10,366 bases of DNA from an uncultured Paracoccaceae bacterium (GCA_937907485.1 CALESR010000389.1:1-10366), one strand, 5' to 3'; counted from the stretch's first letter, positions 1 through 6,644 are shown. Notes: generated from the letters alone by a model not told the origin. Numbers and translations: made by a program.

Positions 1-1933
1 GATGCAGCCAGTTCGCCAGCGCCTGCGACGAAATCCGGCAGGTGGCGCGGTCTTCCATCAGGCCGACATCGTGGATGTCGGGCACTTTCGAGCACCCCAC
101 CCCCTGATCGACCCAGCGCACGACATAGCCCAGAATGCCCTGCGCGTTGTTCTCGATCTCGGCGGTGATCTCGGCCTCGGACCAGTTCACCCCCTGCGCC
201 AGCGGGATCGTCAGCAGATCCTCCAGCCGACCCCGCGCGCCACCGGCGGCGATGGCGTCCTGACGGCCCATCACATTCACCGTATGGTAATGCGTCGCGT
301 GCAGCGTCGCTGCCGTCGGCGAGGGCACCCAGGCGCAGGTCGCGCCCGCCTGCGGGTGGCCGCCTTTTTGCGCCAGCATCTCGGCCATCAGGTCAGGCGC
401 GGCCCACATCCCCTTGCCGATCTGCGCGCGGCCTTTCAGCCCGCAGGCCAGACCGATATCGACATTGCGGTCCTCATAGCTGCGGATCCAGGGCTGACCC
501 TTCATGTCGCCCTTGCGCAGCATCGGCCCGGCCTCCATCGAGGTGTGGATTTCGTCGCCGGTGCGATCGAGGAAGCCGGTGTTGATAAAGGCCAGCCGGT
601 GTTTCGCCGCGCGGATGCACTCCTTGAGGTTGGCCGAGGTGCGGCGCTCCTCGTCCATGATCCCCAGTTTCACCGTATAGCGCGGCAGGCCCAGCGCGGC
701 CTCGACCCGCGTGAAAATCTCATCGGCAAAGGCGACTTCTTCGGGGCCGTGCATCTTTGGCTTGACGACATAGACCGAGTTCTGCGCCGAATTGCGCGGC
801 CCTTCGGTCTTTTGCAGGTCGTGCATCGCGCAGAGCGTGGTCACCATTGCATCCAGCAGCCCCTCGGGCGCCTCGATCCCGTCGCGGTCCAGCACGGCGG
901 GGTTGGTCATCAGATGGCCGACGTTGCGCACCAGCATCAGGGCGCGGCCCTTGACCGTCAGTTGGCCGCCGCCGGGCGTCGCATAGGTGCTGTCGGGGTT
1001 CAGTTTGCGCAGGGTGGTCTTGCCGCCCTTGACCACCTCTTCGACCAGATCGCCCTTCATCAGGCCCAGCCAGTTGCCCCAGGCCAGAACCTTGTCCTCG
1101 GCATCGACGGCGGCGACGGAATCCTCGCAATCCATGATCGCGGAAATCGCCGATTCCAGCCAGACGTCGGAAATCCCCGCCGGATCGCCGCGCCCGACCG
1201 GGGTCGAGGGGTCAACGAGGATCTCGATCAGCAGCCCGTTCACCCGCAGCAGCACCTGCAGCGGGCAGAGGTCATCCTGCAGCCAGCCGACGAACTGCGC
1301 CGGATCGGCCAACCCGGTTTCCTCGCCCGCCGCAATCGCCACCAGGGCGCCGCCCTCGACCTTCAGCGCCGTGACATCCGACCACAGCGCCCCCGCCAAA
1401 GGCGCCGCGCGGTCCAGATGGGCCTTGGCCCAGGCCACCACCCGCGCGCCGCGCGCCGGATCATAGCCCTTGCCCGAGGGCAGATCGCCCAGCGCATCGG
1501 TGCCATAGAGCGCGTCATAAAGGCTGCCCCAGCGCGCATTCGCCGCGTTCAGCGCATAGCGGGCGTTCATCACCGGCACCACCAGTTGCGGGCCGGGGGT
1601 GGCGGCGATTTCCACGTCGGTGCCGGTGGTTTCGATGGTGAAGTCCGGCCCCTCGGGCACCAGATAGCCGATGTCGGTCAGAAAGGCGCGATACGCCGCC
1701 GGGTCCTGCGCCTGCCCGCGCCGCGTGCGGTGCCAGTCGTCGATCTGCGCCTGCAACGCGTCACGCCGCGCCAGCAGCGCGCGGTTCTTTGGCCCCAGCC
1801 CGTGGATCAGGTCCGAGAGCCCGGCCCAGAACCGCGCCGGGTCGATCCCGGTGCCGGGCAGCGCGCGATCTTCGATAAAGGCGACCATGCGCGCATCGAC
1901 GGCCAAACCGTTCTTGTCGAATCGCTGGGTCAT
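1..1933 (-). CDS. glcB: malate synthase G, 3' end cut by window edge
   Basis: Condenses glyoxylate with acetyl-CoA to malate and CoA in the cytoplasm; it feeds the glyoxylate cycle and glyoxylate/glycolate use. The frame is open from ATG at 1933 to the left edge, giving 644 residues against about 720 for the family, so roughly the last 75-80 residues lie outside. Family motifs are intact: VRNVGHLMT (Arg336), GIMDEERRTS (Glu428, expected Mg ligand), GFLDRTGDE (Asp456, Mg ligand), KAQIGKGMW-like segment, GCSKVPDIH, and LMEDRAT with Asp628, matching the catalytic base (Asp631 in E. coli). Residue roles are assigned by eye alignment to E. coli GlcB. An AGGAG sits 8 bases before the ATG (1942-1946). 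The gene is divergent from an arsR gene across 194 bases. I see no frameshift in the visible part. A long open frame on the opposite strand is its shadow. Confidence 0.97.
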   Translation of the reverse strand, partial: MTQRFDKNGLAVDARMVAFIEDRALPGTGIDPARFWAGLSDLIHGLGPKNRALLARRDALQAQIDDWHRTRRGQAQDPAAYRAFLTDIGYLVPEGPDFTIETTGTDVEIAATPGPQLVVPVMNARYALNAANARWGSLYDALYGTDALGDLPSGKGYDPARGARVVAWAKAHLDRAAPLAGALWSDVTALKVEGGALVAIAAGEETGLADPAQFVGWLQDDLCPLQVLLRVNGLLIEILVDPSTPVGRGDPAGISDVWLESAISAIMDCEDSVAAVDAEDKVLAWGNWLGLMKGDLVEEVVKGGKTTLRKLNPDSTYATPGGGQLTVKGRALMLVRNVGHLMTNPAVLDRDGIEAPEGLLDAMVTTLCAMHDLQKTEGPRNSAQNSVYVVKPKMHGPEEVAFADEIFTRVEAALGLPRYTVKLGIMDEERRTSANLKECIRAAKHRLAFINTGFLDRTGDEIHTSMEAGPMLRKGDMKGQPWIRSYEDRNVDIGLACGLKGRAQIGKGMWAAPDLMAEMLAQKGGHPQAGATCAWVPSPTAATLHATHYHTVNVMGRQDAIAAGGARGRLEDLLTIPLAQGVNWSEAEITAEIENNAQGILGYVVRWVDQGVGCSKVPDIHDVGLMEDRATCRISSQALANWLH

Positions 1934-1982
1934 GGCGGGAACTCCTGTTGGCGGCCTCGGGCCGGTTGTGCGTCGCTGGCAG

Positions 1983-2012
1983 AGGATATGCAACTTTGTT
2001 TCCGATAGGCAA
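1983..2012 (-). promoter_or_regulatory. candidate glcB promoter
   Basis: Read on the minus strand, TTGCCT (2007-2012) and TATCCT (1983-1988) are separated by 18 bases, a plausible sigma-70 type pair. Transcription would start near 1976, leaving a leader of about 40 bases before the glcB ATG with its AGGAG. The match is only moderate (4 of 6 at each box at best), and it is inferred from sequence alone. Confidence 0.35.
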
Positions 2013-2018
2013 CAGGCG

Positions 2019-2037
2019 TGGTAAGAAGTTTTTACCA
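2019..2037. promoter_or_regulatory. inverted repeat upstream of glcB promoter, possible operator
   Basis: A perfect 6-base inverted repeat, TGGTAA and TTACCA with a 7-base spacer, lies directly upstream of the candidate glcB -35 box. This position would suit an activator of glcB. It is also about 55 bases from the arsR candidate -35 box. I cannot name the regulator: the half site recalls GntR or LacI operators, but the spacing fits neither usual consensus. Confidence 0.35.
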
Positions 2038-2091
2038 ATTCCGCCATTGCACTTTCAATCATTTCCTGAAAATCGCGCCCGATTTGCCGGA

Positions 2092-2119
2092 TTGTCTTTT
2101 GATGTATCTTGAATAATAC
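2092..2119 (+). promoter_or_regulatory. candidate arsR promoter, possibly giving a leaderless mRNA
   Basis: TTGTCT (2092-2097) and TAATAC (2114-2119) are 16 bases apart. The -10 box ends only 8 bases before the arsR ATG at 2128, so transcription would begin at or next to the start codon. No Shine-Dalgarno sequence is visible before that ATG, which fits a leaderless message. The proposed -10 lies partly inside the inverted repeat at 2116-2139. Confidence 0.4.
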
Positions 2120-2139
2120 TTAGCCTCATGTCTAAGTAT
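2116..2139. promoter_or_regulatory. perfect 8+8 base inverted repeat over the arsR start codon, likely ArsR operator
   Basis: ATACTTAG (2116-2123) and CTAAGTAT (2132-2139) are exact reverse complements with an 8-base spacer that contains most of the ATG start (2128-2130). ArsR-family repressors bind as dimers to AT-rich inverted repeats of this size that overlap their own promoters. Here the left arm covers most of the candidate -10 box. Autorepression is inferred; the repeat itself is seen directly. Confidence 0.6.
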
Positions 2140-2475
2140 GATCCCTCGCTCGACCGACTGTTTCAGGCACTGGCCGACCCCACGCGGCGGGCGCTTGTCG
2201 AACGGCTGATGCGCGGCCCGGCCAGCGTGGGCGAGTTGGCGCAGCCCTTTGCGATGGCGCTGCCCTCGCTGATGGCGCATCTGCGGCGGCTCGAAGACGC
2301 GGGGCTGATCGAGACCCGCAAGGATGGCCGCGTGCGCACCTGTGCCGTGGTGCCCGCCGCGCTGGCCCCGGCGCAGGACTGGCTGGCCGAGCAGCGCGCC
2401 CAATGGGAGGGGCGGCTGGATCGACTCGACGCTTATGTGACCCGATTGATGAAGGAATCCCGCGATGACGCTTGA
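2128..2475 (+). CDS. ArsR-family winged-helix transcriptional regulator
   Basis: Small dimeric DNA-binding repressor, 115 residues, the usual length for ArsR/SmtB proteins. Residues 11-27 (LFQALADPTRRALVERL) are the typical first helices. Residues 31-60 form the helix-turn-helix, with the recognition helix around SLMAHLRRLEDAGL, and the wing follows (ETRKDGRVRTC). The only cysteine is Cys72 and there is no CxC in the metal-binding helix, so classical arsenic or cadmium sensing is unlikely. Such metal-site-free ArsR proteins often sit in front of SRPBCC/AHSA1 genes, as here. It overlaps the next gene by 11 bases, so the two are probably translated together. The start lacks a Shine-Dalgarno and lies inside a perfect inverted repeat, which suggests a leaderless, self-repressed message. 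The ligand is unknown. Confidence 0.9.
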   Translation: MSKYDPSLDRLFQALADPTRRALVERLMRGPASVGELAQPFAMALPSLMAHLRRLEDAGLIETRKDGRVRTCAVVPAALAPAQDWLAEQRAQWEGRLDRLDAYVTRLMKESRDDA

Positions 2476-2935
2476 CCCTGAAACCGACCTGATCCTGACC
2501 CGCACCCTGAACGCCCCGCGCGCGCTGATCTGGCAATGCTGGACCCGGCCCGAGCATCTGGTCGAATGGTTCGTGCCCAAGCCACACCGCGTGGTCGCCT
2601 GCGAAATCGACCTGCGCGTGGGCGGTCGGTTCAACACCACCTTCGAGGTGGAGGGCAACCTGCATCCGAACCAAGGCGTGTTTCTTGAGGTGGTCGAGGG
2701 TGAAAAGCTGGTCTTTACCGACACCTACACCGAAGGCTGGAAGCCGGCGCCCGAACCCTTCATGACGGCGATCATCACGCTGGAGGATGCCGGCGAGGGG
2801 CGCACGACCTATACCGCCCTCGCCCGCCACCGCAATGCCGAGTCCGCCCGCCAGCATGCCGACATGGGGTTTCAGGACGGCTGGGGCACCGTGGCAACCC
2901 AACTCGAGGCCTATGCGCAGCGGTTGGCGCAATGA
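2465..2935 (+). CDS. SRPBCC (AHSA1-like) domain protein
   Basis: A 156-residue single-domain protein of the START/SRPBCC superfamily, in the branch annotated as AHSA1 (activator of Hsp90 ATPase homologue). Typical marks are the N-terminal strand and helix (RTLNAPRALIWQCWTRPEHLVEWF, of which the segment APRALIWQCWT is most diagnostic), the DLRVGGRF turn near residue 50, a central GVFLEVVEGEKLVFT strand pair, and a long C-terminal helix beginning at the GFQDGWG segment (about 135-141). The fold makes a deep hydrophobic pocket; the ligand is not predictable. ATG at 2465 has AAGGA 8 bases upstream, inside the end of arsR, and the gene ends in an ATGA overlap with the following gene. The three genes therefore look like one operon under the ArsR protein. 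A soluble cytoplasmic product is expected; there is no signal peptide. Despite the family name, an Hsp90 link is not implied. Confidence 0.85.
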   Translation: MTLDPETDLILTRTLNAPRALIWQCWTRPEHLVEWFVPKPHRVVACEIDLRVGGRFNTTFEVEGNLHPNQGVFLEVVEGEKLVFTDTYTEGWKPAPEPFMTAIITLEDAGEGRTTYTALARHRNAESARQHADMGFQDGWGTVATQLEAYAQRLAQ

Positions 2936-3834
2936 CGCGCTTTGCCACCCTGAGCTTCGAGCGCAGCATCGCGGCCCGGCCCGGCGTGCTCTGGCATGCC
3001 TGGGTCGAACCGGCGGCGCGGGCGATCTGGTCGCCGCCAGCGCCGGGGGTGGAGATCGAATACCTCAGCGCCGACCCCCGGGTCGGCGGGCAGGAAATCT
3101 CGCTGTGCAAGGTCGCGGGCGAGGCCGATATCCGCTGCGACATCACATGGCTGGCGATGCAGCCCGGTCTGTGCAGCGTCAATTCCGAGGTGATCTCATC
3201 CGAGGGGGTCACGCTGTCGGCGGCGCTGGTCACCGTGGACATTGCCCCGCAGGGGGCGGGCAGCCTGCTGACGGTCACCGTGCAACTGGCCTCGTTGGGC
3301 GCGGACATGGAGGGTGGCTATCGTCAGGGCTTTGCCGCCGCGCTGGATAATCTGCTCTGTCTGGCCGAGGCCCGCGCGGTCGAGGCCGACGCCGCCCCCG
3401 AAGGCCGCACGATGCGGCTGGAGCGGGTGATCGACGCCCCGGTCGACGCCCTGTGGCAGGCCTGGACCGACGCCGACGCGCTGCCGCGCTGGTGGGGGCC
3501 GGACGGGTTTTCCTGCCGCACCACGCGGATCGACCTGCGCGAGGGCGGCGAGTGGGTCTTTGACATGATCGGCCCGGATGGCACGGTGTTTCCCAATCAC
3601 CACCGCTATTCCCGCCACGACCGGCACCACCGCATCGACTATACCCTGCATTGGGGGCTGAACGGGCCGAAACACGCCGACGCCTCGGCGCGGTTCGAGG
3701 ATCTGGGCGGGCGCACGCGGATCACCCTGCACATGGTCTTTGCCACCTCGGCCGAATTCGAGGCCGCCAAGGGCTTTGGCGCGGTCGAACTGGGCCAGCA
3801 GACGCTGGGCAAACTGGCGGCTTTTGTCGGCTGA
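2932..3834 (+). CDS. tandem two-domain SRPBCC (AHSA1-like) protein
   Basis: A 300-residue protein that reads as two SRPBCC domains joined by a short acidic, Ala-rich linker. Domain 1 covers about residues 3-148 (start FERSIAARPGVLWHAWVEP, DPRVGG near 48-53). Domain 2 covers about 161-299 (LERVIDAPVDALWQAWTD, then a WWGP motif at 187-190, DLREGGEW at 201-208, and a C-terminal helix). Domain 2 is closer to the family consensus; domain 1 lacks the WW motif and has drifted. The ATG overlaps the previous stop by 4 bases (ATGA). Met161 (codon at 3412) has a GAAGG 7 bases before it, so separate translation of domain 2 is conceivable but unproven. The stop codon at 3832-3834 directly abuts the stop of the convergent photolyase gene. 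Ligand and role are unknown; the context implies joint control with the neighbouring single-domain SRPBCC protein. Confidence 0.85.
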   Translation: MTRFATLSFERSIAARPGVLWHAWVEPAARAIWSPPAPGVEIEYLSADPRVGGQEISLCKVAGEADIRCDITWLAMQPGLCSVNSEVISSEGVTLSAALVTVDIAPQGAGSLLTVTVQLASLGADMEGGYRQGFAAALDNLLCLAEARAVEADAAPEGRTMRLERVIDAPVDALWQAWTDADALPRWWGPDGFSCRTTRIDLREGGEWVFDMIGPDGTVFPNHHRYSRHDRHHRIDYTLHWGLNGPKHADASARFEDLGGRTRITLHMVFATSAEFEAAKGFGAVELGQQTLGKLAAFVG

Positions 3835-5148
3835 TTACAAATCCAGCGCCATCTGCGCCGGGGTGCGCGGGGCGCGGCGGCTGGGCGCACGGACGGCGGG
3901 GTCAAAGCGGCGCGCCTCGCGCGCGGCGCTGGCGGGATCGACCACCGGCTCAGGATAGCGACCCGCCAGCACCCGCCGCGCCATCGGCCACAACCACGGC
4001 TGATGCAGCAAGGCATCCGGCACCGGCGCCAGCTCGGGCAGCCAGCGGCGCAGGAACTGGCCCTGCGGGTCCAGATCCAGCCCCAGCCGCACCGGATCGG
4101 GAATGCGCCGGGGCGTCGCGGCGGCCTGCACCTGCGGCCAATGGATAGCCGGTTCGTAATCGGTGAACAGCCGCGCCAGATGCAGGCCGGTGGCGCGCGC
4201 CTCCAACCCCAGATGCACCGTGGCCACCGTCACCAGCAGGGCGCGCAGCCGGGCGTTCAGCCAGCCGGTCGCCCTGAGATAGCGCATGCAGGCATCGACA
4301 AATGGCAGCCCGGTCTCGCCATTGCGCCACGCGGTCAGCAGGCTGGCCTCGCCGGGGCGGCCCAGATGCGGCGACTCGCCGTCGAACCGCTGCATGGCGG
4401 TTTCGCGCAACGCCAGCCGCGCCTCGAAGGCGCGCAGCCCGCCCTGCCAGTCACGCTGCCCGCGCCAGCCCTCGCGCGCGGCGGCGCTGGCCTGCTCGAC
4501 CTCGCGCAGCGACAGCACGCCCTGCGCCAGATAGGGCGACAGCCGGGACGAGGCGCGCTCGGCCCCCAGTGGCGAGGTCATCCCCTGGCGATAGGCCTGC
4601 CCACGCAGCGCCAGAAAGCTGTCCAACGCCTGCAAGGCGGCGGCGCGGCCACCGGGTTGGCGGTTGGGGCAGCGATCCTCGGCCAGTTTCAGCGCCTTGG
4701 CCGTCGGCAGGGCGCCGGTCCCCTCGGCCACCGGCGCCAGCGCGGTCAGGGGCGCCGCGGCCTCGGTCTGCGCCAGTTGCAGCCAGCGCAGGCCGGTCGC
4801 GCGGGCCCAGTCCGCCACCCTGCGATCGCGCGCCTGCGCCCAGACAGTGCCGGTCTCGGCGTGGCTGATGATCTGGCCGAAGCCATGCTTGGCATGCAGC
4901 CGCGCCAGCACCTCGACCGCGTCGCCGCTGCGCAGGATCAGGGGCTGACCCAGCGCCGCCAGATCCGCGCGCAGCCCGGCCAGCGACTCTTCGACAAAGG
5001 CCCAGTGCCGGGCCGAGGCCTCCGGCTGCGCCCAGGCGTCCGGCTCGACGATATGCACCGGCAGCACGGCGCCCATCGCAGCGCCAAGCGCCAGCGCCGG
5101 GTGATCGTGCACCCTCAGGTCGCGCCTGAACCAGACGAGCGAAAGCAT
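3835..5148 (-). CDS. photolyase/cryptochrome-family flavoprotein, divergent class
   Basis: A 437-residue protein of the DNA photolyase/cryptochrome family. The N-terminal alpha/beta domain starts with LVWFRRDLRVHDHPAL. The flavin-binding half contains SSRLSPYLAQGVLSLRE (200-216), AWRNGETGLPFVDACMRYL (273-291), TGWLNARLR (294-302) and FLRRWLPEL (365-373). Expected role is light-driven repair of UV dimers or blue-light sensing. The usual GGWQWAASTG region of class I enzymes is replaced by DYEPAIHWPQVQAAA (330-344); by eye this puts Gln where E. coli PhrB has Trp382 and Ile where it has Asn378. I remember a bacterial subfamily with a similar DYEPGIHxPQxQ motif, so this is probably a known divergent branch and not a damaged enzyme. 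The start at 5148 is chosen because the family motif begins at once and AGGGG (5153-5157) precedes it, although only 4 bases away; an upstream in-frame ATG at 5232 lacks family sequence. Confidence 0.88.
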   Translation of the reverse strand: MLSLVWFRRDLRVHDHPALALGAAMGAVLPVHIVEPDAWAQPEASARHWAFVEESLAGLRADLAALGQPLILRSGDAVEVLARLHAKHGFGQIISHAETGTVWAQARDRRVADWARATGLRWLQLAQTEAAAPLTALAPVAEGTGALPTAKALKLAEDRCPNRQPGGRAAALQALDSFLALRGQAYRQGMTSPLGAERASSRLSPYLAQGVLSLREVEQASAAAREGWRGQRDWQGGLRAFEARLALRETAMQRFDGESPHLGRPGEASLLTAWRNGETGLPFVDACMRYLRATGWLNARLRALLVTVATVHLGLEARATGLHLARLFTDYEPAIHWPQVQAAATPRRIPDPVRLGLDLDPQGQFLRRWLPELAPVPDALLHQPWLWPMARRVLAGRYPEPVVDPASAAREARRFDPAVRAPSRRAPRTPAQMALDL

Positions 5149-5324
5149 GGGTCCCCTATCGCAAACCATTTGTTCACGATTTACCCCAATTTCCGCCACC
5201 ACCGCAAGCCGAACTGCGCCCTTTGGCGCCACATCCGCACCCGGGTTATTCCGTCAAACGACCCCGCCTGCGCCCCATTTCAGCCACAGCGCGCCAGCAC
5301 TCTGAGATGGTAAACGCATCCTTG

Positions 5325-5331
5325 AAAGGAG
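5325..5331 (+). promoter_or_regulatory. strong ribosome binding site of the 52-residue gene
   Basis: AAAGGAG lies 6 bases before ATG 5338. It is one of the best Shine-Dalgarno matches in the window and is the main reason to accept the short gene behind it. Confidence 0.75.
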
Positions 5332-5337
5332 ACCGCC

Positions 5338-5496
5338 ATGAAGTCGCAACAGTCCGCCCTCGGGTTTTTTGGCCAGGCGATGAAACTGCCGTTCAACATC
5401 TTTGCCGACGAGGAAGACCGCGTGCTCGCCCGTCTGGACGAGATGCACAAGGACCTGCCGGATACGCTGCCGGAAAAGCGCTTCTTCAAACACTGA
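5338..5496 (+). CDS. small hypothetical protein, 52 residues
   Basis: I do not recognise this protein. It runs from ATG 5338 to TGA 5494-5496, beginning MKSQQSALGFFGQAMKLPF and ending LPEKRFFKH. It has a hydrophobic first third (residues 8-22), an acidic and basic helical middle (FADEEDRVLARLDEMHKDL) and a basic aromatic tail. There is no cysteine, signal peptide or membrane span. A strong AAAGGAG precedes it, and codon third positions are mostly G or C as in its neighbours, so it is very likely real despite its length. Its last 11 bases overlap the 3' end of the convergent mipZ gene. It is divergent from the photolyase gene across 189 bases in which I see no convincing promoter. Any functional tie to cell division is speculation from position only. 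Confidence 0.75.
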   Translation: MKSQQSALGFFGQAMKLPFNIFADEEDRVLARLDEMHKDLPDTLPEKRFFKH

Positions 5497-6295
5497 CCGT
5501 GACGCCGGGCAGGCGCAGCGCCGTCAGCATGTCGCGCAACTCCTGCCTCGCGGCCACGTTCGAGATGTTCATCTGATCGACACCGACGTCGCGCAGATCC
5601 ATCAGGGTCAGCCCGCGCGGAAACAGTTCGCGGAAGATCACGCGCTCGGAAAAACCGGGCGCGACGCGAAAGCCGATCCGCTTGGACAGCGCCTCCAGCG
5701 CCTCGCCGACCTTGCGCTTGTTGTGCATTTGCTGCGCGCCGAGGCGGTTGCGCAGCACGATCCAGTCGATCGGCTTTAACCCGGCCTGCGCGCGCAGTTG
5801 CCGCGCCTGCCACACCATTTCGGCATAGATCGACGGGCCCTGCACGGCGTTCGTCACCGGATCGATACGCGCCAGCAGGTCGAAATCGATGAAGCTGTCG
5901 TTCAGCGGCGTCACCAGCGTATCGGCGAGCGAATGCGCGATCTGGCTCAGGCGCGTGTGGCTGCCGGGGCAGTCGATGACGATGAAATCACAATCCGAAT
6001 CCAGCCCGGCCATCGCCTCGGACAGACGGTGATCGTTGGGGTTTTCATCCGGACCCAGCCGCGCCGGATCGACCTCGGGCAGGTCGCGGTATTGCGGCGA
6101 GGGCAGACTGACGCCTTCCCGCGCGCAAAAGGCAGCCCGGTTTTCGATATAGCGGCCGAAACTGCGCTGGCGCAGATCGAGGTCCAGCGCCCCGACATGA
6201 TGCCCCATCCGCGCCAGAGCCGTGGCGATGTGCATCGCCGTGGTCGATTTGCCCGACCCGCCCTTTTCGTTGCCGGTGACGATGATATGCGCCAC
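5486..6295 (-). CDS. mipZ: division-plane positioning ATPase MipZ
   Basis: ParA/MinD-type P-loop ATPase, 269 residues. In Caulobacter, MipZ binds ParB near the poles, forms an ATP-dependent dimer on the nucleoid and blocks FtsZ assembly away from midcell. Seen here: a deviant Walker A NEKGGSGKST (9-18) with signature Lys11, DLDLRQR (38-44) with Asp40 matching the catalytic Asp42 of Caulobacter, Walker B FIVIDCPG (104-111), and MipZ-specific PLNDSFIDFDLLARIDPVT (130-148), WIVLRNRL (178-185) and RELFPRGLTL (222-231). These last segments separate it from ordinary ParA and MinD. The start codon is GTG (6295), preceded by a weak GGGAAG; no ATG start is available nearby. No parB or parA lies in the window. 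It stands downstream of the rpmE terminator, so it probably has its own promoter. Its 3' end overlaps the small convergent gene. Confidence 0.93.
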   Translation of the reverse strand: MAHIIVTGNEKGGSGKSTTAMHIATALARMGHHVGALDLDLRQRSFGRYIENRAAFCAREGVSLPSPQYRDLPEVDPARLGPDENPNDHRLSEAMAGLDSDCDFIVIDCPGSHTRLSQIAHSLADTLVTPLNDSFIDFDLLARIDPVTNAVQGPSIYAEMVWQARQLRAQAGLKPIDWIVLRNRLGAQQMHNKRKVGEALEALSKRIGFRVAPGFSERVIFRELFPRGLTLMDLRDVGVDQMNISNVAARQELRDMLTALRLPGVTVSV

Positions 6296-6326
6296 GCTGT
6301 CTTCCCGTCTTGCTGGTTTGCGCCGA

Positions 6327-6355
6327 ACATTAGGCTGCGCGCGCGCCCTTGGAAA
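6327..6355 (-). promoter_or_regulatory. weak candidate mipZ promoter
   Basis: On the minus strand, TTTCCA (6350-6355) and TAATGT (6327-6332) are 17 bases apart, within the 76 bases between the rpmE terminator and the mipZ GTG. Some promoter is expected here because of the terminator, but this match is poor. Confidence 0.25.
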
Positions 6356-6371
6356 GCGCTATGGAATGAAG

Positions 6372-6400
6372 AAACGCCGCTGCACCGGGCAGCGGCGTTC
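6372..6400 (-). terminator. rho-independent terminator after rpmE
   Basis: AACGCCGCTGC (6373-6383) and GCAGCGGCGTT (6389-6399) form a perfect 11-base-pair stem with a 5-base loop. On the minus strand the stem runs into TTTCTTCATT, a T-rich tail. It lies 23 bases after the rpmE stop and should end the ribosomal-protein transcript before mipZ. Confidence 0.85.
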
Positions 6401-6422
6401 CATGTCGTGCCGTCGGCAGGTC

Positions 6423-6644
6423 TCAGAAACCCAGGCCGGCGTATTTGTTCTTGAACTTGGTCACACGGCCGCCGGTGTCCATCAGGCGGGTGCCGCCACC
6501 GGTCCAGGCCGGGTGCACGGAGGGGTCGATGTCGAGCGCCATCGTCTCGCCTTCCTTGCCCCAGGTCGATTTCATCTGAACGATGGTGCCATCGACCAGC
6601 TTGACGTTGATCGTGTGATATTCGGGGTGGATCGCGTCTTTCAT
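6423..6644 (-). CDS. rpmE: 50S ribosomal protein bL31
   Basis: Large-subunit ribosomal protein L31, 73 residues, bridging the central protuberance of the 50S to the 30S head. Diagnostic segments are HPEYHTINVKLVDGT (6-20), the STWGKEG stretch, LDIDPSVHPAWTGG (37-50) and a C-terminal VTKFKNKYAGL. It has no cysteines at all, so it is the zinc-free form of L31, usual for this group in my recollection. It starts 12 bases after the rplS stop; the AAGGA of its ribosome binding site overlaps the rplS stop codon, so the two are cotranscribed. A strong terminator follows. Confidence 0.97.
   Translation of the reverse strand: MKDAIHPEYHTINVKLVDGTIVQMKSTWGKEGETMALDIDPSVHPAWTGGGTRLMDTGGRVTKFKNKYAGLGF

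Noticed and set aside
1988..2003. AACTTTG stretch resembling a RamB-type site upstream of glcB
   Set aside because: Only part of the corynebacterial consensus matches, and such a short AT-rich match in an AT-richer gap is not convincing.
2..2008. Very long open frame on the plus strand opposite glcB
   Set aside because: The minus strand reads as malate synthase G with all catalytic motifs; the opposite frame is rich in Arg, Gln and Pro without family motifs and is a GC-rich shadow.
5160..5180. LexA-like GTTC/GAAC sequence upstream of the photolyase gene
   Set aside because: Only one half site is present; neither GTTC-N7-GTTC nor GAAC-N4-GTTC is complete.
4003..5313. 436-residue plus-strand open frame opposite the photolyase gene
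   Set aside because: It is antisense to a recognised gene and has a low-complexity Gln/Arg/Pro composition.
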